Made by a program: the position numbers and the translations under genes
NCBI RefSeq assembly: GCF_010389155.1
Contig: NC_057769.1
Coordinates: forward strand, 3,100,001-3,164,000
Length of the DNA: 64,000 nucleotides
Reading direction: 5' to 3'
Origin: Erigeron canadensis
Taxonomy: Eukaryota > Streptophyta > Magnoliopsida > Asterales > Asteraceae
Notes under the pieces: model-generated
The model's database searches: none
What the model was told of the DNA's origin: nothing
The model's input: only the letters and a program-made list of their open reading frames with translations
Shown here: positions 48,572-60,189 of the stretch, piece by piece
Layout of the letters: each line of letters starts with the position of its first letter
How positions within the stretch are numbered: position 1 is the first letter of the stretch

Positions 48572-50092
48572 TGATGATTGGGATCAATGTAAGCTATCCA
48601 AGACTGTTAAAGGAAAAGCTGTTTATGCAACGGTGGTAGCATGTTTAAAACGGTGGTCGATGCAGATTGGAAGCCTTCCATGGGTTTTTTATATGGTGAG
48701 CTAAAAGCAGCAAAAGAAGAAATCATAGTAGCTTGTCGCAATAATAGGAAATGTATGACCCTATTATGAATATCATTGAAGAAAAGATGGAAGGTAGACT
48801 GAATACTAGCCTACACATGGCAGCCTACTTTTTAAACCCTTTCTATCTTTACAACAATCCAGAAGTCCAAGACGATGTTGCTGCGAATGATGCGGTTGTT
48901 GAAATTATTGAAACTTTATATTCTGATAATGTTGAAGAGGCTGATGTAATCTTGACGCAGGAGTTTCCAATGTACAAAGGTAAACTTGAAAAGTTTGGTC
49001 GATTGTTTGCAATCAAAGGATGTGAAGTGAACCATGATAAATATGATCCTGGTAATTCATCTGTCTCCTGTTCTTTCCCATTCTGTTCTGTTTCTTTTGT
49101 ATTCTGTTATGGTTCGTTTCTCTTCTCGATAATTTGCATGTTTTATATTTTTAGCAAATTGGTGGTCAACTTTTGGTGGTTCGGCTCCTTGTTTGAGAAA
49201 GATTGCTACAAGGATACTATCTTTAACCATTAGTTCGTCGGGATGTGAAAGAAATTGGAGCACGTTTGAAGGGGTAAGTGACTTTAAGTCTTAAGTAAGA
49301 TGTACGATATGTAATATAATTATATAAGTATATAACATTTACAATGCACTTAAAATTCTTGTTGCATAATTCTAACTTTTAGGTCCATACAAAAAAAGAG
49401 AAATAGGCTTGAGGCAGCCAAATTAAACAATCTTGTCATTGTTCAATTCAAATGCCAATTTGATGGAGAGAAACACTAAGAGAAAGGCAGGTCATGAAGT
49501 ACTTCTACCACCTGATGCAAATGCAAGTAAGGCTCAAGAGTGGATTGTTGATGGGATTGTTGATGAGCACGTTGATGAGGTTGAGCCGCGGGACCTCGAA
49601 GAAGTGAAAGAGTATCGAGAGAACTTTTTGAGGATGATTTTGTATCGAGTGAGGATGAAGATGAAGATGAGGATGAGGTTGAATATGAAGATGATAGTGT
49701 TCAAATCCTTGAACAATATGGACAAAATGATGATGGGAAAAATGATGATGAAGAATGATTTTATCAAGTATCAACTAATAGTCTAATACAGTATTATGTT
49801 TAATTTTCAAGCTTTTGAAGAATTATGTTATTGTTTTAGACAATTATGTTTTGAGTATGAAGTGACATTTATGTTTAAGTATGAAATGACAATCATAACC
49901 ATGCTTAAGTAGTTAAATACGAAGTTTCTTATATATTTTTACTTTTATATTACATATAACTTTATAAATTTTTATATTTATATATAAAATAGTCAATCCG
50001 ATATCTCCCCGATATCTCCCCGATTTTTCAAAATCTCCTGTCTCCCCACCTTGCCGATCCGATCCCGATCCACGAGTTCTACAACATTGGCC
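48572..50092 (+). pseudogene. hAT transposase pseudogene (C-terminal half)
   Basis: Fragments in changing frames match the plant hAT/DUF659 transposase family. DDWDQCKLSKTVKGKAVY is at 48571-48624. A GDWKPSMGFLYGEL-type stretch in a second frame covers 48660-48705. YDPIMNIIEEKMEGRLNTSL with AAYFLNPFYLYNNP is in the frame from 48751. After a likely intron (49052-49154) comes NWWSTFGGSAPCLRKIATRI and the hAT dimerisation block ISSSGCERNWSTFEG. A second likely intron begins at 49275, and VHTKK follows with an A-run frameshift near 49390. The acidic tail (EDEDEDEVEYEDD-like) is frameshifted. The N-terminal BED finger and first half are missing. At least three frame breaks make it non-functional. 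Confidence 0.82.
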
Positions 50093-50122
50093 ATTAATAC
50101 GAATCCAACCAATTCTTATCAA

Positions 50123-50135
50123 TTAGTATTAGAGG
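50123..50135 (+). promoter_or_regulatory. degenerate tRNA-Met primer site
   Basis: TTAGTATTAGAGG differs by a few bases from TTGGTATCAGAGC, the usual tRNA-Met complement. It lies one base after the reconstructed left LTR end. Confidence 0.5.
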
Positions 50136-50953
50136 CTTGGTTTCAAGAGTTAGAAGGTAGGTTGGATTTTGGGCTAGCAAAGTTAAAGACAGAACTAGAG
50201 GCAGATTAACTATTTTCAGGAACAACCAGTTCACGGGAAGGATTGTTATATAAACTGATGCATTTCTCAAGTTTATAATATGTTAACTAGTCATCCATTG
50301 TTTACTGGATAGACCAATTCTTTAGGAGAGTTTACTAGCATTTTCAGTTGGTTGAAGTAGTGGCTTTGGGTTAGGAATATATTCTTTTTTTCTAGGAGTT
50401 TAGTTGTAGCTCTACATCTGTAAATTGAACATGTCAGTTTGTAGTACCGTATCCAATTTTCACTACAATAAACCTTCCACTATATATCTGTTGCCTTTCT
50501 CAATTTCTCCCACTTTGTAACATACTCGCCTGTAGCCAAAACCAGGAACCTTGCCCAATGTGGAGAAGAAGATGAGCATTAAAGCAGTGAGAACATCTTG
50601 GGTTATTGAGAGAATAACAAGCAATGTACTTCCACGGGATTTAACAAGATCTCGGGAAGGAATAGACAAAGAAACCTTTCAATATACATGCTTACGGGGC
50701 ATCAAATGTACATGTTTATCAGCTGGGCATAGTCACTGAGACGAGGGGCTGTGGCCCACAGACAACTTTATCGGCTTATAGAGAAAGGAAGATAGGTCAC
50801 TCATACTTTATGAACAGCCATGGGGTCTCTTTCGTGGACCTGATACTTTTACTAGACATAGTGCTCAAAGAAAGCTATGGGATCCCGGAATCATTAATTG
50901 CAAGTTTTTAAAGCAACACCTTGAGGACAATGGTGTTTCACAAGCAGGAATAC

Positions 50954-51226
50954 TGACACGAACCAGAAAGTTAGGGGGTTGAGTGTCGCTTTTTATTAAC
51001 TTGTTTAATTAGTTTATTGTTAATTAGCTTTATAGTTGTTGGGTAGATTAGGTTTCTAGGAAGTATGTTATTACAAATACGAATTGGGTTGTAATTCTTG
51101 GATGATGAATAGATTGAATCAAATTTTTATACTTTGGGAGGTCCGTGTTTCTTAAATTACATAAACTTTTTATTGTTATTTGTTCTTTATACTGTTTATT
51201 AATACGGATCCACCTTGTTCTCATCA
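50954..51226 (+). repeat. right LTR of the small retroelement
   Basis: TG...CA ends. Includes GTAATTCTTGGATGATGAATAG, the polyadenylation-side wording common to plant LTRs. Pairs with 48319-48571 plus 50093-50121. Confidence 0.7.
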
Positions 51227-51288
51227 GTAACCATCCGAACAATATTACTACAAGAGACTTATGATTTCAGTAATTAATTTATTTTACA

Positions 51289-52768
51289 TTAAATACCTGT
51301 GCTACCGCATCTTGAAATTGATGAATTACGAGTGATATTGTTAAGAGCTAATGTGAATTTCTCTCCCCATTGCTGCTGCAGAGAATCAGAAACCGGTGTA
51401 TCACCGACAAAAGCGTTCCAAGTTTCTGCTTCGGTGCTACCAACAACCCAATTAATCTTACTTGGAGGATTGCTAAATGATGATTTTTGCACTTTTCTGA
51501 AATCTCTTTTCTTGCATGAAGCATATGAACTGCGCCTCTACATAAACAAAAGCATTGCCAAATTGTAAGTTTCTAATTGATACTTAGTGGATGAAACGTT
51601 AACTTGTAACAATTAACCTTTCTAGGAGTAGCTGATCTGAAAGCCCTGGCGAGGGGTACATTGTCTTCTATTTGTTCTTCTGGTACTACTGATTGTGGTG
51701 AACTATCTTCCAGCTCTGCTAGGTGCTTTTGGACAGCTGTCTTAGATCGGAACTTCTGTCCAGTTCCTGGCTCATAATAATACTGCAAAACAGTAGGAAG
51801 AAAAAAGAATATTTTCTTCAATTTCAGTAGTTATTTCATGCCAGTTATAATAAGGGTGGGTGAATTAATAAAGAACAGAGAATATATACATTCATGTAGA
51901 GGAAATGTAAAATTACCCTGTCAGCACAATGGTTACCCGACTTTCGGGGCACCACTTCCACAATCCAACCATCTGGGAGTTTAAAATGGGAGGTGGATGG
52001 AGACCTTGTTGGGGTTACAGTAACCAATTGATATTGATTATCATTACCTTCTTCAAAATCTAGCATCTGTATCATTAGAATTATGCACAGGTATTACTGT
52101 CAAAAGTAGGGACAACGTAAGTTTTGTTGAATTTCTTCATGCACTGTATCCGCTAGATAATAGTCTGATCAATAAAGGTATCTAAAAGTAGCACATTATG
52201 TTGATAAGCGTAAAAAGTAGCACCTTGTCATGCATGTGATATATGGAACATATCATTTTATCATACCAACTCAGAGGGAGTAAACATTTTACGGGGTATC
52301 TGGATGTTCATTTTGAACATCATCATGTGATATTGAGTGATTATAATCTTAATCAGCTGTAATAAAACGTGTTGTACGAAATAGTGTTCAGATATGCCCC
52401 GACTGATTGAAGTAGTAAAAATTACTCGTAGATAATTAGATGTGTCCCTTAAACTACTTTTAAGGAAGAAATAGAAAGGAACTGTTTTTCCGTGTTTTGT
52501 TGAACCTGATATAAAATTGATTATTCAAAACTGATCAACAGAGCTTAAACAAATAGAAGCATAGTATGCTTATCCAAATATAAACAAAATGATTATTGCA
52601 GCTTCAAGTAGTAATAATTAGATAACTACTTCAAAATGCAAATATAAATACCCCCTTAGTCTATAATATATTAATATACGTTGTTTCGCAGCTACAAGTT
52701 TACCTGTCCACCAGAGACGATCATCTTCCGATAGCCACTTGTCTGCAAAGGCTAATAAACATAAACAA

Positions 52769-52799
<31 letters not shown>

Positions 52800-55069
52800 T
52801 CTCCAAATGTCATTTGTGGATCTAAAAATTTACCTGTCCACCAGAGTCGATCATCTTACGATAGCCAATTGTCTGCAAAGGCTAATAAACACAAACAAAA
52901 CATATCATTATATTGTCAAATGTCATTCGTGGATGAAGAAATAAGCTGCGGATCTCACCTTCTCATTGTATGTAAGTCTATTGGCTACTGATTTAGAAGG
53001 TATAATTCCTTCTATAAGGTATCTCTCCACGTCTTTAAGGGATCGAAACTTACGTCCAGTTATTGGATCATAGTAGTACTGCAGAGAATTATTAAAACCA
53101 ACTAGTTAATCTGAACCCCATATTCAACTACCTTTTTATGAAAGAAGTTGTTTAAGCAAGAATTCAAAAGGAAAAATAAAAGAATCTGGTTCCGCGTCCA
53201 GTTTAGTACGGGATCGGTCCAGTTCTTGGTCACTAAATTTTCAGTTTCAGTTTGGTACAGGTCTGGTCTAATTTTGAATTGTTGCACACCCCTGTGCGCA
53301 TATTTATTAGTGTTAAAGCAAATTCATATTACCTTGTCACTACTAGTATTTCCAGACTTACGAGGAACTATCTCCACAAACCAATCTTCAGGTAGAGTAA
53401 ACTTTGTGGTGATCCAATTTCTTCTAGGACTCATCTGCAACAAACATTTTTTCACAAAATTTCTCCATGAAATGATATTCCACTATATTAGCAGTTATTT
53501 CGGGCGCTAAAAGTTCCAAATGACTAAGAAACAGATGAATCTCACACTTTCTCCAGCTGTGATCATCGTTCGATCCATCGAATTCTATAAAATACCAAGA
53601 ATACAAGCATATTACACCGCTGACATGTTAATACTATAAGATATAAATCATTTTCTTTGTTATACCTTAGGCCAGATATAAGCCTCACCTTAATTTCATA
53701 GTCAACTCTTAAGGGCTTAGGCTTGGGCTTGAGTTTGAGTTTGATTTTCAGTTTGGTAGCTTGATATACTTCAGGATTCAGGTATCTCATAATGTCATAC
53801 CTTGATCGAAATTTTCGCCCTGTTTCTGGATCAATGTAGTACTGCATAATGTCGTCACAATACAAAACTGTTTTAGTTTAATGCTAACTATAACATGTAG
53901 AGGACAATAAAAGTCATAATCGAAAATCAACCAAAATTGTACAGGTTTAATATCACATTATTAAAATTAAGACCAATCAACTAAGCATTTCAACAGGCAG
54001 CTTGACGTGATGCTGATTGCATGTGCCTTATGGAGACATTTAGTGCCGGTTCCAAATGATTCCGGCTCAATGGTTGCCCGGTAAGCCAACCTTTTTGCTA
54101 GGTAACGTTTTAACGCTTCTAAAAGAATATGACACGTCACTATATCTTCTCCTTAGTTAAGAATATGACACATCACCCTCTCTCCCCACTCTTTGACACC
54201 TCCACCTTCCACATATTTACAGCATCACCGCTGGTTTGACATCACAGACTCCTACAGACTGGTAGAGAGGAAACCACTAGAAACCGGAAAAGATAACAAA
54301 GAAACCTTCGGAAACAATTCACCGTCACTACTTTGACCCTAAAACTTGAACAACGACAAATTGAAAATAGACGACAATTCTTCCAAATCACCAGCTAATC
54401 CAATCTACATTTCCCATTTTCACCACAACGTTAAAAAACGTTTTAAAAAAATCCGGTAAGCGTTTCAAATATATACCATTTCAGTACAAAATCTATCATA
54501 TGTATCTAACTTAGAACACTTCGGCTGTTCGCGTCAAATTTCAATACAGTTATTGTATGTGTCCGACTATCCGTGGTGCTTCTGCTGACGTCAGCAAAAA
54601 ATACTACACTAGATAACAATATTTGAAAATCTATATATACAATTATTATAGATACATTTTTCATCCCTAAAAATAATTAACATCACATTTCAATTAAAAG
54701 GATCAATCTAGAACTTGCACAAAATGTTAACTAAAAACATGCAACCACATTACAAGGCATAATATAATTCAAAATCGATTATGTAACTAAAATACATACT
54801 TATATACATATATAAAAACATAAAATGTAACTAAATATATTTAAAAATAAATAAATTTATTAATTAACATGCAACATAGAGATAACCGTATCGAGACGCG
54901 TGCCATTGGAGCGAGGGACCTGCTGAATAATCCAACCGGCAGGAACAGATAACGGAGGGATAACGGAACTAGAAACGGAATGTGAGACAGGAGTAACGGC
55001 GAGTTGACGGTGCAAGTTGTAATCGTCACCGTCGTTGACGGTGGACAGTTCCGGCTGCAGCTCCGGCAT
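51289..55069 (-). CDS. protein with three methyl-CpG-binding domains, MBD13-like
   Basis: Minus-strand exons, all phase 0: 54887-55069, 53689-53841, 53546-53584, 53333-53434, 52959-53078, 52834-52872, 52704-52742, 51917-52066, 51618-51782 and 51289-51537. If all are used the protein has 412 residues. Three MBDs are each split at the same point. The pairs are VPAGWIIQQVPRSNG with YYIDPETGRKFRS, LPEDWFVEIVPRKSG with YYYDPITGRKFRS, and LPDGWIVEVVPRKSG with YYYEPGTGQKFRS. The last exon has NPPSKINWVVG and a W/F-rich tail like other MBD13-type proteins. All three domains keep the arginine after VP, the aspartate, the tyrosine pair and FRS, positions that contact methylated CpG in animal MBDs, so binding is possible. 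A lysine/proline-rich linker follows the first domain. Nuclear chromatin role inferred. Confidence 0.9.
52704..52742 (-). other. mini-exon 6b of the MBD gene
   Basis: 39 nt encoding TSGYRKMIVSGGQ, bounded by TTTGCAG on the acceptor side and GTAAAC on the donor side. It is the downstream member of a tandem pair 130 bp apart. Confidence 0.75.
52834..52872 (-). other. mini-exon 6a of the MBD gene
   Basis: 39 nt encoding TIGYRKMIDSGGQ, bounded by TTTGCAG and GTAAAT. It differs from mini-exon 6b at two residues. A third, more diverged 39-nt member (NSMDRTMITAGES, 53546-53584) precedes the second MBD. Confidence 0.75.
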
Positions 55070-56778
55070 TTGTACTTGTAACTTGGTAATTATTTTGGAT
55101 TTTTTGGTATTTATCTGGTGAAGTTATTCAGTGGCAAGTTTTGCCCAAATGGTTTTAACTTTTAACTGAGCAACTAATTTTGGGCTTTTGTTTTTCACCT
55201 TATAGTCCCTGAGGTTTTTACATTTTACTAGTATTCATTAACTAAGTATTTAAAATAAGAATCACATTTTTTATATTTAATCATTAAAATTTTATAAACA
55301 TGTCTTATAAAAAATATAGAATTTCTTTTTATAGTTTAAAAAGACATAATGTATCATAAATTAATTATACGATATACTTAAATAAAACAAATGATTGGTA
55401 TTTCATTTCATCATTAAACCATTTACAAAAATCACCATGAAAAGTTGTCAGATACAGCTAATAAGTAATACTAATATTTGTTCCTGTTGTATAGCACGAA
55501 CTTTAAACTAGTAATTTATGCATGTTCATAAACTCTTCTATATGTGGATGGTTGAAAATTATAAAAAGAAGTTTACTAAGTTTACTTTTAATGTCACATT
55601 GCTAAAAAAATAATCAACAAGTTTACTTTCATGTGCGAGGTCATAATCGATAAGTCACTCATGTGCCATATTTATATTTAAACATCCTTCGACTTCATCC
55701 AACATGAGAGGCCAATATGAGATGATTTTTCTTTTAACAATCTTCGAACATTTCCATGTTCCACTATGTGGCATAATAGGGAAAAAGTCATGCATTGCAA
55801 TATTTCTGTATTCGAAAGGTCTTTTAGACTTTTACATCCCAAAAAAAGAAAAAGAAAATCCCTTTAAGAAACTTTTCTAACACTTCAACTATGTGAAAAG
55901 ATTTTAGATGAAGACCAATATTACATTTGAAAAACGTCCAAGTTTCTAAGAAACAAGGAAGCAAATGACATTACCAGCATGACCTTTCGTTTTTGAAATT
56001 TAACAATGACAAAATTAATCAGGGCCCACCTCAGCCTTGTGAAATGTGATCAAGCTAGCTAACAGTACATCCACAAATTATGGTAAGAAACTAAAAATTC
56101 TACTCAATGATTTAAAAGGTTACTATACGCATCTAAATCTTTTCAAAGACGACAATCACTTGTTTAGTTGGGTATATATAAACTTGACATGTTAAACACG
56201 TCAGATATGAAAGTTGTATATATTTATGACTTTGAAGACGGTTTTTTTTTTATGGGTTTGATAACATTCAAATAAATCAAATGTACTTTTTAATGTCATT
56301 ATCTCATATATATATTTTCTAGCTTTTGGCAACAAATACCAGTTATATATTTATAAACATCTAGAAGTAAATTGTTTTTTTTTGCCTCTTGAAACAATTA
56401 AGTTGCATGAACTGAAAGGGAGACAGTACTTAAGCATACATACAATTTCCAAATGTTCGCCAGCACTTGCTTGATCATGTGCGACTTACTATCCAGTGAA
56501 GCAAATCGTCGATAGCATATATTCTCCAAATGTGCGTTGGCTACTGTTAACTGAATAGTGAACCAACTAGTAAAGCTTGTAAAATGCGTGAAATGTGTAC
56601 TCAAATTCTTAATATCTATGTTTTTTTGATAAAAGAAAAGCTCTACGCCTCTACCTATTAATTTATTTTTATATTTAAAGAGAATCGCTACGTATTTGTT
56701 CAGATTCAATATAGTTTACATACTACCCTAACCAAAATTAAAACCATCTCAAATATGCATTAAGTATGTTAGGTGAAA
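55070..56778. other. gene-free stretch upstream of the MBD gene
   Basis: No gene was recognised. The first few hundred bases should contain the MBD promoter. The open frame at 56398-56709 (minus) has no family resemblance. Confidence 0.5.
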
Positions 56779-57085
56779 CTAGATTTATGTCCGTACAATG
56801 CGGCGACAGTGGGGTAGTGATGTCGGAGGTGGGGGCGTGACGGAGGCGACGATGGTGATGAATGTAAAAGCAATTGATGCTAAAGGTGATATTATAGTTA
56901 TTTTAAGTGTTGAAGGATTTATACTGTTAATTATTTCATTAAGGATTTAAGGGTATTATAGGTATATTAGATAGAGATGTTTAAATTAGTGAATAGAGTT
57001 GAAGGATATTTTTGGTTTTTTAAATACGAAAAGTTTAAGAAAAAAAGAGCTACTTTGTTTTATTAGATAATATAGATGGGTTAAT
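56779..57085 (+). repeat. dispersed GGTGGTG-core repeat copy
   Basis: Head CTAGATTTATGTCCGTACAA, core of GGCGAC/GATGGTGATG, tail TTATAGTTATTTTAAGTG then TTTCATTAAGGATTTAAG. The tail matches, diverged, the repeat at 9060-9180. Confidence 0.55.
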
Positions 57086-58676
57086 AGGTTGATAAGCTTA
57101 AGTTAACACCCATATTTAGAGCATTTTTTATTCATAAAAACAACCACCGGAATGGTAATATTGTTCAACATTTCATAAGTTATCACATCAGCGTAGATTG
57201 TAATCGTATACTTTAATGAAAACCCTCATATGATAAAGTTCATTGCATTTGGCGGTTAGATACAAAATAATTTGCAGTTATGACAAAGTACCCGACAATT
57301 CCATTTTACTTTGTTTGATAGATGAAGATATCTGAACGAAAGTAATTAAATATTTTTTAAATATGCATATTATAATAATCATACATAATTATAACGTTGT
57401 ATATAATAATATAGAAATTAACCCGATCAAAAAGTTTTAAAAATAACCAATAATCAGCTAATGCCTAATTTACTACTATTCGGGAATAATAAAAATTCTT
57501 ACAAAGTGTGAAGTTTGTTATTTAATATGTGGGAAAATGAAAGCACATTCGTTGAAAATTTGTGGGTAAAAAAATGATATCTATGGTAAAACTGTGGAAA
57601 CATAATCCGTGGGAATTTTGTAAAAAGTCAATTTGTTGAAATCCATGGAAAAAATCAATGGAAACATGTGGAAGCAACATCAATGAGAAATCGGTTGAAA
57701 ATTAAAATCCAAGGGAAATTGTCGGAAATAAAAGTTCGTGGAAACACTATGGTATATACAGTGTGTGGGAAATCCGTGAGAAGCTAGATAAAGTGTGTGA
57801 GAAATTGGTGAGAAGTGAATCCGTGAGAAAATTTCCCACGAATTTTTGCTCATGGGAAAGTTGTGAAATTATAAATTGGTCGTGGAAAAATTCATGAGAA
57901 AATGTTACCAAGCCCCTTTAACTGACAACCAACGTCCATGAAAAATCCGTATCAAATTTGTCTTTGTCCACATATTTGGCTGTGGGAAATCAATGATTTT
58001 GTGATAATGCTTCTCACAAATTTGAATATTTACTTTGATAGTTTATAATTTAGTTATATCATTTTTTATCGCTAATACTATGTGCCACTTTTTCAAACAA
58101 CTGAAACAAGTGTACTCGACACACTACACGGGATGTTAATCACTTAATTGTATGTTCATAACAAAACCTTTTTAGCAATTTTTTTCCACATGAGTTCACC
58201 TTTTTTCGGTTTTTGGCTTGACCCGGCCCTGCCCAACCTACGCAACCCGTGACCCGAAAATGCAACAAAAGCTTGACCAGTGACCCGACCCATTAGCCCT
58301 TCGGACGGGTCGGTTCAGGCTGGTTCCGGCTCTGGTCACGGGTTTCGGTTTTTTTTCTCATCCCTACTGTGATATATAGAGTGTGTGAGAAATCCGTGGG
58401 AAACTAGATTAAGTGTGTGAGAAATTAGTGGGAAGTAAATCTGTGGAAAAATTTCTCACGAATTTTTTGCTCGTGGGAAAGCCATAGAAAATATAAATTG
58501 GTCATGGGAAAATTCATGAGAAAATGTTACCAATCCTCTTTAACTGACAGCCAATATTCGTAGGAAATGTCTTTTTCCACATATTTGGTCGTGGAAAATT
58601 AGTGATTCTTTGATAATGCTTTTCACAAATTGAATATTTACTTTGATAGTTTAATTTGGTTAATTATATCATTTTC

Positions 58677-59365
58677 TGGGAAGGTTAGGTAAAGCATGCA
58701 GTAGTCCATAGTTGTCGACTCGTAACTTTTGATTCGACTCGAAAACATAATATTTTGACTCGTGACTCGAATCGTGAGTTGACTCGTAAGAGTCGGGACA
58801 TTTTTAAGTCCTACATAATTTAGTATAATTATCTATATGTGACGTTTGTAGAAGTATATTAAGTTCGTTATCTTAATAAATTTACCAAAATATTACTTAT
58901 TCGATAGTTTTTGAGACATAAACTTACAATTTATCTCCAAATTCGAAAGTAAAATGATCAAAACTACATAGATAACACCCAAAATAATGGAGCAAATTAA
59001 GTATAATATATAATATATAACCATAGTATCAAATTAAAATAGTTATAAGTTTGCGACTCGTGACTCGGTCCAAGTTTACATAGCGACTCGTAAGAGTCTG
59101 GACAAAAACGAGTCACCTAACGAGTTGACTCGTTTTCGGTGTAAATTGACTCGACTCGTATGAATCAACTCGTGACTCGTAAGAGTTTAACAACTACCTA
59201 TCTTAGGTAAAGCATGGGGAAATTATGTAAAATTTAAGGAGGGTTTATGTAAAATTCAGGGGAGGTTATGTATATTTATCAAATTCAAAGATTTAATTTA
59301 TAAGTTTTTTTTTTAATGGGGCAGTACCTAAGCTTAGGTAAAGTCTGCAGTATGAATCATTTTCC
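58677..59365. mobile_element. MITE inserted in unit B, itself carrying a nested element
   Basis: Perfect 10-bp direct repeats TATCATTTTC (58667-58676 and 59366-59375) flank it. Unit A shows the uninterrupted TATCATTTTTTATCGC site. Its outer sequence (GTTAGGTAAAGCATGCAG, then GTAAAATTCAGGGGAGG) matches the minus strand of 12530-12725, which lacks the nested element. Confidence 0.82.
58709..59196. mobile_element. GACTCG-rich MITE nested in the previous element
   Basis: Ends TAGTTGTCGACTC and GAGTTTAACAACTA form inverted repeats. GACTCGTGACTCG-type motifs are dense at both ends and the middle is AT-rich. The truncated relative at 24306-24668 is about 90% alike over the shared part. The ends and motif density suggest hAT, but no target duplication was clear. 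Confidence 0.75.
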
Positions 59366-59512
59366 TATCATTTTCTATCGCTAATACAATGCGCAACTTT
59401 TTCAAACAACTGAAACAAGCGTACTAGACACACCACACGGGATGTTAATCACTTAATTGTATGTTCATAACAAAACCTTTTTGGTAATTTTTTTTCCACA
59501 TATGAGTTCCCA

Positions 59513-60048
59513 CTCTCTGTATAGATGACGCATAACAACGTGGCCGTCACACTTTCAAGTCTTCAACGAACCTTCTCGAACATTTACATGATGATGTAGA
59601 CCAATCCAATTTCAACTAGTATAACTTTACTTGTCCTCCAATGTTTATCCAATTAATTAATTAATGCTATAGCTACCTATTCATATAGTTGAAACAATAA
59701 ACAAGTGAAGTAACACTTCTTTTTTTAAACAAAGTAAACAAACTCAATTTTAATTTTTTTTATCTCATTGATATTTAAAATTAACTTATATTAATATTAT
59801 CACACGTTTAAAAAGCTTCTATTAGTCGTCTAATAAATTTCGTTAAAACCCAAACGATTTTTTATTCATTTAATTTTATAACTAGTTTTTAAAATACTCC
59901 TACTTACTCCGTACTAATTATTAAATTTGAAAACAAAATCGTTGCGTAGCTCATCACTGACGCGGCTTACACGTTAACTTTCTTAATCAACAAGACACTC
60001 CTACACGCATACTTACATCCAGTAGCAACCGTCCCACATCGTCATATG
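59513..60048. other. intergenic stretch upstream of the ZAT-like gene
   Basis: No gene was recognised. It presumably contains the promoter of the zinc-finger gene. CCACATCG and CACACGTT strings were noted but are not enough to call operators. Confidence 0.5.
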
Positions 60049-60057
60049 TATATAAAT
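60049..60057 (+). promoter_or_regulatory. TATA box of the ZAT-like gene
   Basis: TATATAAAT, about 130 bp before the start codon, leaving a leader of roughly 100 bp rich in A and CAA. Confidence 0.65.
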
Positions 60058-60189
60058 ATCCTTCTCCTATATCTATATGTTTAACCACTCGATCGACCAA
60101 AAATTAAACATTCACAAAAAAAAAAAAACAAATCAATCATTCAAAGAACAAAAGTACGCATTATAAACACTCCAATTATATTGATCAAA

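Larger units (their letters stand above)
48319..51226 (+). mobile_element. small LTR retrotransposon remnant, split by a hAT sequence
   Basis: The right LTR is 50954-51226 (TGACACGAAC...TCTCATCA, 273 bp). The left LTR is in two pieces, 48319-48571 and about 50093-50121, because about 1.5 kb of hAT transposase sequence sits between them. Directly after the second piece, TTAGTATTAGAGG (50123-50135) resembles the tRNA-Met primer site. The interior is only about 830 bp, has no protein-coding frame I recognise, and ends in GAGGACAATGGTGTTTCACA-type wording seen before the 3' LTR of some gypsy elements. The LTR copies are about 80% alike, so the insertion is old. No clear target duplication was found. 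Confidence 0.65.
52690..52950. repeat. 130-bp tandem duplication within the MBD gene
   Basis: Two units offset by 130 bp share the mini-exon, its splice sites, GGCTAATAAAC and CAAATGTCATTCGTGGAT-type ends. The TA run at 52772-52800 expanded in one unit only. Confidence 0.85.
57751..59512 (+). repeat. segmental duplication with nested insertions
   Basis: Unit A (57751 to about 58198) and unit B (about 58368-59512) are direct copies sharing GTGTGTGGGAAATCCGTG, GGAAAATTCATGAGAAAATG and ACACGGGATGTTAATCAC. Unit B is interrupted at 58677-59365 by a MITE. Between A and B lies 58199-58367, a GACCCG-rich fragment that ends TTTCTCATCCCTA like a hAT terminus. 57500-57750 also contains degenerate GTGGGAAAT strings. 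Confidence 0.85.

Noticed and set aside
49913..50122. Minus-strand open frame with repeated GDRQGG-type residues
   Set aside because: It comes from the ATCTCCCCGAT repeats and has no family resemblance.
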